Source: Desulfoluna sp942491485
GTDB lineage: Bacteria > Desulfobacterota > Desulfobacteria > Desulfobacterales > Desulfolunaceae
Assembly (NCBI GenBank): GCA_942491485.1
Contig: CALOAX010000021.1
Location: forward strand, 1 to 64,000
DNA: 64,000 nucleotides
Direction of reading: 5' to 3'
Positions within the stretch are counted from its first letter, which is position 1. The number at the start of each line of letters is the position of its first letter. Positions 8,627 through 16,286 of this stretch are shown here, in pieces. The notes under the pieces were generated by a model. The model searched no databases. It saw only the letters and a program-made list of their open reading frames with translations, and was not told where the DNA came from. The position numbers and the translations under genes were made by a program.

Positions 8627-9106
8627 TTACGGCGCGCTGTAGCCTGGTCCCAGTGCATTTGTTTGTTCGATCATCATAACAATTCGTCGTAATTGTTCAT
8701 CATTACTTGGTTTCATGTCAATTGGGTTGTGACCGTAAGAACGCTTTCTATGGTAATCGATTTGATTTCTCTCTTCTTTGGGCAATTCTTGCCAAAGTAA
8801 TCTGATGCGATCCTTTAACCATTCATGTAAAGCCATACCATCATCAATGTCGTGTAGCTGTCGCCACTCGGTAGCATTTCCATACCACCTTACCCGATAG
8901 TGAAACGAAGCATAGGGCTCATATGGTGACTCGACCCATTGAGCGCCACACTCTGGGCATTTTTCCAGAGCGATCCAGTTGCCGGTGTCAACATCCTCAA
9001 GTTTAGGACGATCCGAACTTGGCCCCCAAATAAGTCTTGTTTCAGATTGGCATAGATTACATTTCATAGTAAATTGAGCAATTATTAGTGGACTTTTTTG
9101 TCCCAT
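8627..9106 (-). CDS. hypothetical zinc-ribbon-like protein
   Basis: This 159-residue protein has two cysteine pairs, CNLC near residue 16 and CPEC near residue 50, consistent with a zinc ribbon. A helical domain with many Trp and Tyr follows. The upper ATG at 9106 is chosen because GAGAGG lies 6 nt upstream in the complement; the inner ATG at 9067 has no such site. It is AT-rich like the downstream nuclease-like gene (105 bp away, same strand), and the two may have been acquired together. Family not recognised. Confidence 0.5.
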   Translation of the reverse strand: MGQKSPLIIAQFTMKCNLCQSETRLIWGPSSDRPKLEDVDTGNWIALEKCPECGAQWVESPYEPYASFHYRVRWYGNATEWRQLHDIDDGMALHEWLKDRIRLLWQELPKEERNQIDYHRKRSYGHNPIDMKPSNDEQLRRIVMMIEQTNALGPGYSAP

Positions 9107-9375
9107 AACACCCTCTCAGGGGTAAATACGGACAGAACTGTCCAATATTCACACTTTTTATAGGAATACAGAACAATCCTGTCCCGTATTCCCCGTATAT
9201 GACGGTTTTTTGGACATCCCGCCAAGTCCAAGTGGCATTTATCGAGTGAGCCCCACAGCCCATTGAGCCCTGAGCCTCACACTTCAGTTCCTACCTATTA
9301 TCCCACAAGAATAGGCATACGTCAGCACAACCATTTATTCAACAGAAAATCAATATGTTCACACCACAAAAAGCA

Positions 9376-9410
9376 GGTTATAGGCCATAGGAAATAGAGA
9401 ACAGGCCATA
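9376..9410. repeat. degenerate heptamer tract (5 units)
   Basis: Five in-register 7-mers: GGTTATA, GGCCATA, GGAAATA, GAGAACA, GGCCATA. The remainder of the 9107-9870 gap holds a capped element (9632-9736) and no recognisable gene. Confidence 0.6.
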
Positions 9411-9631
9411 GTGTCGTTTCACTCCAGCACATACCAATGAGGGCAGCCACAAGGGCGGCCCCTATGCCTGTTGCTGTTTTCCATCTACGTTCATCTGTGT
9501 AACTCTGTGGCTGATCATTTTTGACCCTTGGCCCTGTCTAAAATAAAAGGCCATTCCGTTGGGGGGGGTACCATCGTAGCCAACACTCTAAGTGGCTTGT
9601 GACACAATCCGTTACATCTCTATCCATGGAG

Positions 9632-9736
9632 GCGGGCGCAGCCCGCGGCGAACGCGCTTGCGCTTTGCCCCGAGGAACGAGGGGCAAAGCGCAAGCGCAA
9701 TAAGCTTTCGAGGTGGCTCACCTCGCCGCCGGAGGC
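9632..9736. repeat. capped hairpin element with an 18-bp perfect main stem
   Basis: The GCGGGC-gca-GCCCGC hairpin is followed by the main hairpin: 18-nt arms 9654-9671 and 9681-9698 pair without a mismatch around loop GAGGAACGA (9672-9680). Then come GAGGTG/CACCTC and the right cap, ending at 9736. Confidence 0.9.
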
Positions 9737-9750
9737 ATGCCCTTTCCCTT

Positions 9751-9778
9751 CCTATGACCTATCACCCATCCCCCCTTA
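9751..9778. repeat. degenerate heptamer tract before the acyl-CoA ligase
   Basis: Four in-register units: CCTATGA, CCTATCA, CCCATCC, CCCCTTA. It lies 92 bp upstream of the ligase start and just after a cap. Confidence 0.55.
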
Positions 9779-9870
9779 CCCGCTTTTTCCCTTCCCCCCT
9801 CCCCCCATTTATTATATCTATGTTCTATAAGTAGAACGATGATTACACTCATTACCGGAGGGGATAATCC

Positions 9871-11715
9871 ATGGCAGTCAATCACGCGTTTCAGTTCCAG
9901 GCTTACCTTGAAAACGAACAGCACATTGCCCGCATGATTCGGCGACGGATTCCTAAGTACGGCGGCAAGGTTGCGTTGAGGGATCGGGCGGATGGGACCT
10001 GGGAGTCTGTGACGTGGGTTGAGATGGGTGAGGTGGCTGACAGTCTGGGACGAGCGCTTATTGCATCTGGTGTGGGTGTGGGGGACCGTGTGGGGATTTT
10101 TTCTCAGAACCGTGCGGCGTGGACATTGGCGGATCTGGCCATTCTTTCGGTGCGGGGTGTGACGGTGCCGGTGTACGCCACCAACTCGGTTGAAGAGACG
10201 GCTTACATAGTGGACGACGCCGGGATCGGGGTGCTTTTCGTCAACGACCAGGAGCAGTATGACAAGGCTCTGGCGGTGATGGAGGGGTGCGAGACCCTCC
10301 ATACGATTGTCGCTTTTTCACCGGAGGTGAAGCTCAAGGGTGGATCCAGGAGTTATTCCTTTGCTGGATTCATGGACCGGGACCGGGAGGGTGCTTTCCA
10401 GGCAAAATTGGACCGGCGACTTTTTGAAGCCGCCCCTTCCGACCTGTACACCCTTATCTACACGTCCGGCACCACCGGTGCACCCAAGGGAGCCATGCTC
10501 ACCCATGAAAACGTTTTGGCATCTCTTTACGGCACCGGTTACCCCATGCCGGTGGGGGAAGAGGACGTCTCCTTCGCCTTTTTGCCGTTGAGCCATGTGT
10601 TTGAGCGCAGCTGGACCTGGTTTGTGCTCTCTCGGGGGGCGGAAAACCATTACTGCCATGACACAAAGCAGGTGAAAGAGTTCTTTTCCGAGGTAAGGCC
10701 CCAGTACATGGTGAGCGTTCCGAGGGTGTGGGAGAAAATATACGGAACCGTTCAGGACGGAATTCAAAAAGCCCCGAAGGTCAGGCAAAAGCTCTTTGGA
10801 TGGGCTTTACGGACCGGCAGAATATACAACGGCATGGTCAACGCGAAGCAGGTCCCCGGGCGTTCTTTGTCCATGAAGCACGCCATCGCAGACAAGCTGG
10901 TTCTCTCCAAAATCCGGAAGGTGGTGGGCGGAAAGGCCCTGTTTTATCATGCGGGCGGTGCCCCCTTAAACCCAGAGATCAACGCATTTTTTGTCAACGC
11001 GGGAATCCGGCTCGGGGTGGGCTACGGCCTTACGGAGATCTTCCCCATCTGTGTCTGCACGCCGGAGGATATCGGCTTCGGCACCAGCGGCAAGCCCATC
11101 CCCCTGGTGGATGTCCGCATTGCAGAGACCGGTGAAATCCAGGCCAAGAGCCCGGCCCTGATGAAAGGCTACTGGAACAAGCCCGAGGCCTCCGCAGAAG
11201 CCCTCACCCAAGACGGCTGGTTCAAGACCGGAGACATCGGGGAGATCACCCCGGAAGGGTATGTCCGCGTCACCGACCGCATCAAGGAGATCCTCATCAC
11301 CGCCGGCGGCAAAAACATCTCCCCCCAAACCATCGAAACCGCCATCAAAGAAGACCTCTACGTGGAGCAGGCTGTGGCCGTGGGGGACGGAAAGCCCTAC
11401 ATCTCAGCTCTGGTGGTCCCCTCCTTCCCCATGCTCGACGCCCTGGCCGATACCATGGGGCTCTCTGGCGCCACCCACGAAGAGCTGGTGGCCCACCCGG
11501 ATATCATCGAGTTCTACCGGGAGCGTATCGACCAACACACCCAACACCTCGGCCAAGTCGAAAAGGTCAAGCGGTTCACCCTACTCCCCACTGAGCTCAC
11601 CCAGGAAGCCGGGGAACTCACCCCCACATCCAAGCTCAAACGCCGCAACATACTCCAGCGCCATGCTGAGACCATCGAGGCCATGTATGCTGGGCGACAG
11701 CAGAAGGCGTCGTAA
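9871..11715 (+). CDS. long-chain fatty acid-CoA ligase (AMP-forming)
   Basis: This 614-residue ANL-superfamily enzyme activates fatty acids to acyl-CoA through an acyl-adenylate. Visible motifs are the P-loop YTSGTTGAPKGAMLTHEN (about 190-207), the A5 region GYGLTEIFP, the A7 aspartate in DGWFKTGDIGEI, and the A8-A10 region KEILITAGGKNISP with a C-terminal lysine near TPTSKLKRR. The length and motifs match bacterial FadD15/FACL proteins that lack a membrane helix. GGAGGGG lies 8 nt before the ATG. It is monocistronic, bounded by repeats on both sides. In a sulfate reducer it would feed beta-oxidation. Confidence 0.9.
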   Translation: MAVNHAFQFQAYLENEQHIARMIRRRIPKYGGKVALRDRADGTWESVTWVEMGEVADSLGRALIASGVGVGDRVGIFSQNRAAWTLADLAILSVRGVTVPVYATNSVEETAYIVDDAGIGVLFVNDQEQYDKALAVMEGCETLHTIVAFSPEVKLKGGSRSYSFAGFMDRDREGAFQAKLDRRLFEAAPSDLYTLIYTSGTTGAPKGAMLTHENVLASLYGTGYPMPVGEEDVSFAFLPLSHVFERSWTWFVLSRGAENHYCHDTKQVKEFFSEVRPQYMVSVPRVWEKIYGTVQDGIQKAPKVRQKLFGWALRTGRIYNGMVNAKQVPGRSLSMKHAIADKLVLSKIRKVVGGKALFYHAGGAPLNPEINAFFVNAGIRLGVGYGLTEIFPICVCTPEDIGFGTSGKPIPLVDVRIAETGEIQAKSPALMKGYWNKPEASAEALTQDGWFKTGDIGEITPEGYVRVTDRIKEILITAGGKNISPQTIETAIKEDLYVEQAVAVGDGKPYISALVVPSFPMLDALADTMGLSGATHEELVAHPDIIEFYRERIDQHTQHLGQVEKVKRFTLLPTELTQEAGELTPTSKLKRRNILQRHAETIEAMYAGRQQKAS

Positions 11716-11727
11716 AGACAAAAAGCT

Positions 11728-12034
11728 GCCTCCGGCGGCCAGGGGATGATCCCCTGGACCCCATAATGCCTCCGGCGGCGAGGTGAGCCACCTCGAAAGC
11801 GGGTTGCGACTGCATCTTGCCCCTCGTTCCTCGGGGCAAGCTGCCGTCGCCTTCGGCTCGGGCTGCGCCCGACTCTGGAGCTGGGGGTTGTGCAATGGTT
11901 GGCACAAGGTTCGTGGGGGTGTGGGGGACGGGGATTCAGAGAACAAAAAAAACCGCCCCCCTTTTCCCGTGGAACGAGGGAAAAGGGGCGCGGCAATATG
12001 GGGTGCGGGGGATCATCCCCTGCCCGCCGGAGGC
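11728..12034. repeat. tandem capped elements filling the gap (307 bp)
   Basis: The left cap is 13 bp after the ligase stop, with a CAGGGG-atgat-CCCCTG hairpin. A second cap at 11768-11778 follows with GAGGTG/CACCTC and a main hairpin (loop TCGTTCCTC). Then comes a hairpin with arms CCCCTTTTCCC/GGGAAAAGGGG around loop GTGGAACGA, another CCCCTG hairpin, and the right cap ending at 12034. The 11716-12047 gap contains nothing else. Confidence 0.85.
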
Positions 12035-12047
12035 GAAGCGGTGCAGC

Positions 12048-12719
12048 CTAAGCTGCGGCTTTGTCTCCAGCCACAGCCGCTTTAACGGCATCGAGTCCGA
12101 TGCGGTCGATCATGCGGCCGATACGTTCGGCTTTGTTGGCGCTGTTTTTGTAGAAATCGATGAGGCGATCGAACATGGCGAGGGCCTCTTCGGTTTCGAG
12201 CTCTTCTGCGATGACATCGGCAAGGCGGGGACGCCCGGAGCCAACACCGCCGGCCATGAGGGTCCAGCCATTTTTGTAGCCGGCGAGGGATGCATCTTTG
12301 ATGCAGTTCTCAGCGCACTGGTTCTGGCAACCGGAAACGCCCATCTTGGTTTTGCTGGGCAGCTCCATGCCGTGGTATTTTTCGTCGATGGCCATGCCAA
12401 TGGTAAGGGCATCCTGCTTGGCGAGGGCGCAGAAGGTGGTACCGGGGCATGCTTTGATGCTGCGAACCACTTTGCCGATGGCCTGGCCGGGCTTCATATC
12501 GAGGTCTTCCCAGGCTTTGGGCACGTCCTCTTCTTTCACGCCAACGATGGCGATACGGGCTGCGCTGGTGATCTTCAGGGCGGCAGCGTCGTATTTTTCG
12601 GATACGTCGGCAATCTTGCGGAGGGTATCGGGGGTGATGACACCGCAGGGTACGTGGGGAACCACGGCGTAGGTCTCTTTGTCTCTCTGGCGAACACTGG
12701 CGTTCTTGTGGATGGTCAT
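12048..12719 (-). CDS. assimilatory-type low-molecular-weight sulfite/nitrite reductase-like protein
   Basis: The 223-residue protein contains the siroheme/4Fe-4S ligand set: ACPGTTFC (C-x5-C), then GCQNQCAENC (two further ligand Cys spaced by three residues). A ferredoxin-like half-domain precedes it (HVPCGVITPDTL). It is about half the length of standard sulfite reductases and matches the small monomeric type known from Desulfovibrio (P590/alSiR). Physiological role is debated for this family: assimilatory sulfite reduction is plausible. The start at 12719 is preceded by AAGGGAC in the complement; the longer frame has no such site. No ferredoxin or siroheme gene is adjacent. Confidence 0.8.
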   Translation of the reverse strand: MTIHKNASVRQRDKETYAVVPHVPCGVITPDTLRKIADVSEKYDAAALKITSAARIAIVGVKEEDVPKAWEDLDMKPGQAIGKVVRSIKACPGTTFCALAKQDALTIGMAIDEKYHGMELPSKTKMGVSGCQNQCAENCIKDASLAGYKNGWTLMAGGVGSGRPRLADVIAEELETEEALAMFDRLIDFYKNSANKAERIGRMIDRIGLDAVKAAVAGDKAAA

Positions 12720-13110
12720 GACGGTTGTCCCTTGTAATATAATGAGTTTTCGTCGGCAGCAGGGCAATCGGATGGGATCCGATGGCGTCATCGAAGAGCG
12801 GTATGGCCCCCTGCCCCCACCCGAACGTTTCTTTTGGGTAAGGCTCCTGCCAGGGGTGCCGGGATCTCTCCATGGAAATTCTGTCCCGCCTGCCTGTGGT
12901 AACGGACTCGTTCAACTGCGAGTTAAAATTGGGTTGTTCTGCATAAAGGCCGCGCCCATGTTCATGGGGGGGGGCAGCGTATCGATGCCCCAGAAAAAGC
13001 CCCGATGTCCGATGGACCAACGAGGCTTCAGCGCTTCGACCCTGATGCGAGATCAATGATCAAAGAGGTTTTATAGAATTTTGCCTGAAAAATCAAACAC
13101 GATCGTTCAA

Positions 13111-13134
13111 TAAACCGTTCAAAAGAACGGTTTA
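13111..13134. promoter_or_regulatory. perfect 10-bp inverted repeat
   Basis: Arms TAAACCGTTC and GAACGGTTTA are separated by AAAA. No T-tract follows on either strand, and a further CGTTCAA half-site lies just to the left (13104-13110). It looks more like a repressor operator than a terminator. It lies between the 56-residue protein gene and the siroheme protein gene. The rest of 12720-13225 shows no gene. Confidence 0.35.
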
Positions 13135-13225
13135 CTGTATACCGGCCCATGACCGGCACCGTATCCGAGCCCTCACTACCGGGGCGTACCGTCAGTGCAG
13201 CCCCAGGTGCAGACCAGCCCAATCA

Positions 13226-13396
13226 TCAGCTGATCATGCGAGCCTGATTCTGGTTGAGGATATGGTTCACGACATGGGGGATGATCGCTTCTTCACCGGG
13301 CTCAATGGATTCACTTACTGCGGCAACCAGAGCTTCCAGGGTCACTTCTTCCAGGGATTCTTCGTATCGGGTCGTTCTTGATTCGATGGCATTCAT
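13226..13396 (-). CDS. 56-residue small acidic protein
   Basis: A short minus-strand gene reads MNAIESRTTRYEESLEEV and ends in NQNQARMIS. A strong ribosome site, GGAGGTGA, lies 6 nt upstream of the ATG at 13396. The sequence is acidic and helical, without Cys, membrane segment or signal peptide. I do not recognise the family. It could be a small regulatory or accessory protein. The possible link to the siroheme reductase about 500 bp downstream on the same strand is inference only. Confidence 0.6.
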   Translation of the reverse strand: MNAIESRTTRYEESLEEVTLEALVAAVSESIEPGEEAIIPHVVNHILNQNQARMIS

Positions 13397-13550
13397 GCAT
13401 CACCTCCGTTTTGGGGTTACAGATTGTTTTGACCTGATACTTTTGCATTTTTGATGCCAACATTAAAATATTTCTTCAAAACCCTCTTTTCGCGCCATTT
13501 TTTCATCCATGCCCCTCAAAAACCCCTGTCCCCAAAGGGTTTTGAACAAA

Positions 13551-13574
13551 AGTGTCTCATAAAAATGTGACACT
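13551..13574. promoter_or_regulatory. imperfect palindrome upstream of the small protein gene
   Basis: AGTGTCTCAT and ATGTGACACT flank AAAA (one mismatch in 10 bp). Situated about 155 bp upstream of the 56-residue gene, it could be an operator. No consensus promoter could be assigned with confidence. Confidence 0.25.
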
Positions 13575-13658
13575 GGGTATAAATACACCAGAAAATCTTG
13601 CTCCTGGTTACAAAAGCACCACCAGATTTAAACATGGGGTAAAATGCCACACACGGAA

Positions 13659-13770
13659 GGGCTAAGGGCTAAGGGCTAAGGGCTAAGGGCTAAGGGCTAA
13701 GGGCTAAGGGCTAAGGGAAAAGGGAAAAGGGAAAAGGGAAAAGGGAAAAGGGAAAAGGGAAAAGGGAAAA
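13659..13770. repeat. perfect heptamer array, 8 x GGGCTAA then 8 x GGGAAAA
   Basis: Sixteen exact 7-bp units, 112 bp in all: GGGCTAA eight times (13659-13714) and then, in the same register, GGGAAAA eight times (13715-13770). It occupies the gap between the MazF 3' end and the small protein gene. A short degenerate run follows at 13833-13856. Confidence 0.95.
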
Positions 13771-13856
13771 TAGATTGGGGAGTGTTCATGAGCAACCGCT
13801 TATATAAAAACAGACAAAAAAATCTCTCGCATTAATCCCTAACCATCACCCTGCTT

Positions 13857-14183
13857 TTATTCACCATACATTTCGATAATCAACCGTCTCAGCACAGCAG
13901 CCTCTGCCTCTGAAATGAAGCCAACTTGTTTCTTCAGGCGTTTTTTGCTGATGGTACGAATTTGATCCACCGCAATTTCAGACGGCTTCCCATCGCAAAG
14001 GACTTGCAGGCGGGTTCTCCAGTGGGGATGAAGCTTTGAGGTCAAGGGACAGATTACAATGGTTTCAAGGTGGCGGTTCATGGCGCGGGAGCTGACAATA
14101 ACAACCGGACGGATTTTTTTGATCTCGCTCCCGATTGTTGGGTTGAGGTCCGCGAAGTAGATGGCGTAGCGTTCAGGAGTCAT
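13857..14183 (-). CDS. mazF: MazF/PemK-type mRNA interferase toxin
   Basis: This 108-residue protein begins MTPERYAIYFADLNPTIGSE. The MazF core IRPVVIVSS and the later ICPLTSK strand are clear. Family members cleave RNA at short sequence motifs and are held inactive by a labile antitoxin. The ATG at 14183 overlaps the last 11 bases of the antitoxin gene, typical of coupled TA pairs; the ORF extends further upstream only inside the antitoxin gene. Confidence 0.85.
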   Translation of the reverse strand: MTPERYAIYFADLNPTIGSEIKKIRPVVIVSSRAMNRHLETIVICPLTSKLHPHWRTRLQVLCDGKPSEIAVDQIRTISKKRLKKQVGFISEAEAAVLRRLIIEMYGE

Positions 14184-14445
14184 GACCCCACTCCTCCAGG
14201 CCATCTGCGACGGCATCATCAAAGTCATCCCAGCTCTCTTGTTCGTCGGCCATGGACTTGTAGGTCTCTTCCCATGACAATTTGTCTTCGTTTTTATGTC
14301 GAATCAAAAGCCCCTCCTCGGTTTCCTCCAGAAGAAGGTTTTCTGAGAGCCCATATTTCTGAATGAGGGACTTGGGGATACGAATTCCCTTGGAATTTCC
14401 AACGGAAACAAGTTTCACATCCCTTATTTTGCGTGATGTGCCCAT
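14173..14445 (-). CDS. mazE: AbrB/MazE-type antitoxin
   Basis: The 90-residue protein has an N-terminal swapped-hairpin DNA-binding domain (KLVSVGNSKGIRIPKSLIQ) and an acidic C-terminal tail (about 50-90; DEQESWDDFDDAVADGLEEW) that would bind and neutralise the toxin. AGGAGG lies 8 nt before the ATG. It is probably autoregulated through the nested palindrome upstream. Confidence 0.85.
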   Translation of the reverse strand: MGTSRKIRDVKLVSVGNSKGIRIPKSLIQKYGLSENLLLEETEEGLLIRHKNEDKLSWEETYKSMADEQESWDDFDDAVADGLEEWGHDS

Positions 14446-14479
14446 AGCTGGCCTCCTGGGTGTTCAAGTAAACATCAAA

Positions 14480-14530
14480 CCCCTTGAATATGTAACCATT
14501 GTAATTACATGGCAACCACAGGTCAAGGGG
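14480..14530. promoter_or_regulatory. nested inverted repeats upstream of mazE (candidate operator)
   Basis: Outer arms CCCCTTGA (14480-14487) and TCAAGGGG (14523-14530) enclose inner arms ATGTAA (14490-14495) and TTACAT (14505-14510). The position 35-85 bp upstream of the mazE ATG fits an autoregulatory operator of the MazE type. Confidence 0.45.
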
Positions 14531-14626
14531 CTAAAGGCGGTTAACTGGGGGATTGATTGGGGTGTGTCAACTTTATTCTGATGGCCTTCAGCCGACTTTC
14601 ATCACTCAATTCTAAGGATAATAAAC

Positions 14627-14783
14627 CACGAAGCGCCCTTCGGGCTGCACGAAGGAGGTTAATCCACCTCAACCGTTGTCCACGGGCGCAGCCCGTCAGC
14701 GAATGTGATCGCCCCGAGGAACGAGGGGCGGGAGCATTCGCGAACCTGGGGTGCAGGGGCTTTAGCCCCTGCCCGCCGGAGGC
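14627..14783. repeat. long-form capped element
   Basis: This long form starts with GAAGCGCCCTTCGGGC and GAAGGAGGTTAATCCACCTC segments, then ACGGGC-gca-GCCCGT, the main hairpin (GCGAATG/CATTCGC and GCCCC/GGGGC, loop GAGGAACGA), CAGGGG-ctttag-CCCCTG, and the right cap, which ends 14 bp before the stop of the exporter gene. Confidence 0.85.
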
Positions 14784-14796
14784 ATGCTTTCTGCCC

Positions 14797-16005
14797 CTAC
14801 CTCACTCCCGCATGCATGCGCCTGCGCAGAATCATCAGAAACCCGAAGGCAAAAAGAGCGCTGAGACACATGACCCATGCCAGGGGTTTCAGGCTGCCGT
14901 CGTGGAAGTGGCTTGCGGTGATGCCGGCCACGGCGCCGCCGAGGCAGTTGATGACGCCCATGAGGGCGTGGGCGGTGCCGCTCTTTTCCGGGAAGTTCTG
15001 GAGGTTTCCCGAGACGGTGTTGCCCATAATAAGCCCCAGGGACCCGATATATAAAAGGTTCAGGGCCACGGTGACCGGAAGTGTGGGGGTCAGAAATGTG
15101 GCCTGGGCGGCAAGGGCGATGCCGCAGACCACCTGGATCATGATCCCGCAGGTAAGGAGCCCCATGGGGTTGACGCGGCGCACCAGTCGGGCGTTCAGCC
15201 GGGAGAGGATAATCACCACCACGACCCCGGAGCTGAAGAGGACAGGAAAAAGGGCCTCGGAGACGCCAAAGTACCCCATGTACATAAAGGCCGACTCCGT
15301 TAAAAAGGCGTAAAGCCCGCCGCAGGCAAAGGTGTGGACCAGCATGAACCAGGGTGAGACGGGGTGAAGAAGGACACTGGCGTATTCCCGGGACACATGG
15401 CCGATTGTCATGGCATTGCCGGCCTGGGCCGGGCGCCCGGAGACCGGGTAGTGACGGGTGAGAATGCCCATGAGAAACAGGGCGTAGGCGCAGAGAAACA
15501 GAAAAATGGCGTGCCAGGAGAACCCGGCGAGAAGCACCGTACCCACGGCAGGAGCCACAAGCGGGGCCCCCATGGTCACGGACTGGACCAGGGACATCAT
15601 GCGCGCCCCCTCCCGCCCTTCATAGAGGTCACGCACCGTAGCCCCGGCCACCACCGTGGCGAACCCGCCGCCTACGGCCTGAACGGTGCGAAGGGCCAAA
15701 AGCTGCCAGACGGCCTGGGAAAAGATCAGCAGAAAACTGGATACCAGGAAGAGGCAAAGCCCCATAAGGGCGACCCGCTTACGCCCCAACCTGTCCGACA
15801 GGGGGCCGCCGAAGAGCTGCCCCAGGGCGTATCCGATAAAAAAGGTACTGATGGAGAGCTCCACCTTGTGGATGGGCGCCGAAAGGGCCTTGGCCATGGT
15901 GGGGATGGCAGGGATATACGTATCGATGGAAAAGGCGGCAATGGCGGAAAGAGCCGCCAGGGTCACCACGGTCCGTGTGGGGGACATGTCTTGTTGAGTG
16001 GTCAT
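14797..16005 (-). CDS. Bcr/CflA-type MFS drug exporter
   Basis: The 402-residue protein has 12 predicted helices. The Bcr/CflA signatures are present: DTYIPAIPTMAKAL in helix 1 and GYALGQLFGGPLSDRLGRKR at the helix 2-3 loop, which contains the MFS motif A. The family exports bicyclomycin, chloramphenicol, sulfonamides or cysteine by proton antiport; the substrate cannot be told here. The ATG at 16005 has only a weak ribosome site. No regulator is adjacent. Confidence 0.85.
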   Translation of the reverse strand: MTTQQDMSPTRTVVTLAALSAIAAFSIDTYIPAIPTMAKALSAPIHKVELSISTFFIGYALGQLFGGPLSDRLGRKRVALMGLCLFLVSSFLLIFSQAVWQLLALRTVQAVGGGFATVVAGATVRDLYEGREGARMMSLVQSVTMGAPLVAPAVGTVLLAGFSWHAIFLFLCAYALFLMGILTRHYPVSGRPAQAGNAMTIGHVSREYASVLLHPVSPWFMLVHTFACGGLYAFLTESAFMYMGYFGVSEALFPVLFSSGVVVVIILSRLNARLVRRVNPMGLLTCGIMIQVVCGIALAAQATFLTPTLPVTVALNLLYIGSLGLIMGNTVSGNLQNFPEKSGTAHALMGVINCLGGAVAGITASHFHDGSLKPLAWVMCLSALFAFGFLMILRRRMHAGVR

Positions 16006-16041
16006 TCTGAATCAGTCGCTATTAATGTGGGGGGGGGGAAT

Positions 16042-16259
16042 GCCTCCGACAACCCTGCCGGGGGCCAAACTTTTGAAAAGTTTGACAAACAGATATTAAG
16101 AGCTATTCGTTCGCTTCACCGATGGTGGCAAGCCATATGGTTATGGTTTAACGAGTCTGCCGCCTCCTTTTCTCTCAGACCCGCAGGGGCTGAGAGAAAA
16201 GGAGGCGGCAACCGGAAAGTTTTTGCGGAGCTTTTTTCAAAAAGCGACCCGACGGAGGC
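16042..16259. repeat. double-capped element with 20-bp perfect hairpin
   Basis: Degenerate left cap, AAACTTTTGAAAAGTTT hairpin, then 20-nt arms at 16159-16178 and 16190-16209 pairing perfectly around ACCCGCAGGGG. A shared right module (AACCGGAAAGTTTTTGCGG, CTTTTTTCAAAAAGC) and the right cap follow. The same layout with different arms is found at 20409-20629. Confidence 0.85.
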
Positions 16260-16286
16260 TATTTCAAGTGAACGGGTCCTGAGACG

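Noticed and set aside
13028..13222. 64-codon minus-strand frame downstream of the small protein
   Set aside because: No ribosome site, spans the inverted repeat at 13111, and composition is not gene-like.
13659..13770. Possible CRISPR array
   Set aside because: Units are 7 bp without spacers and no cas gene is present.
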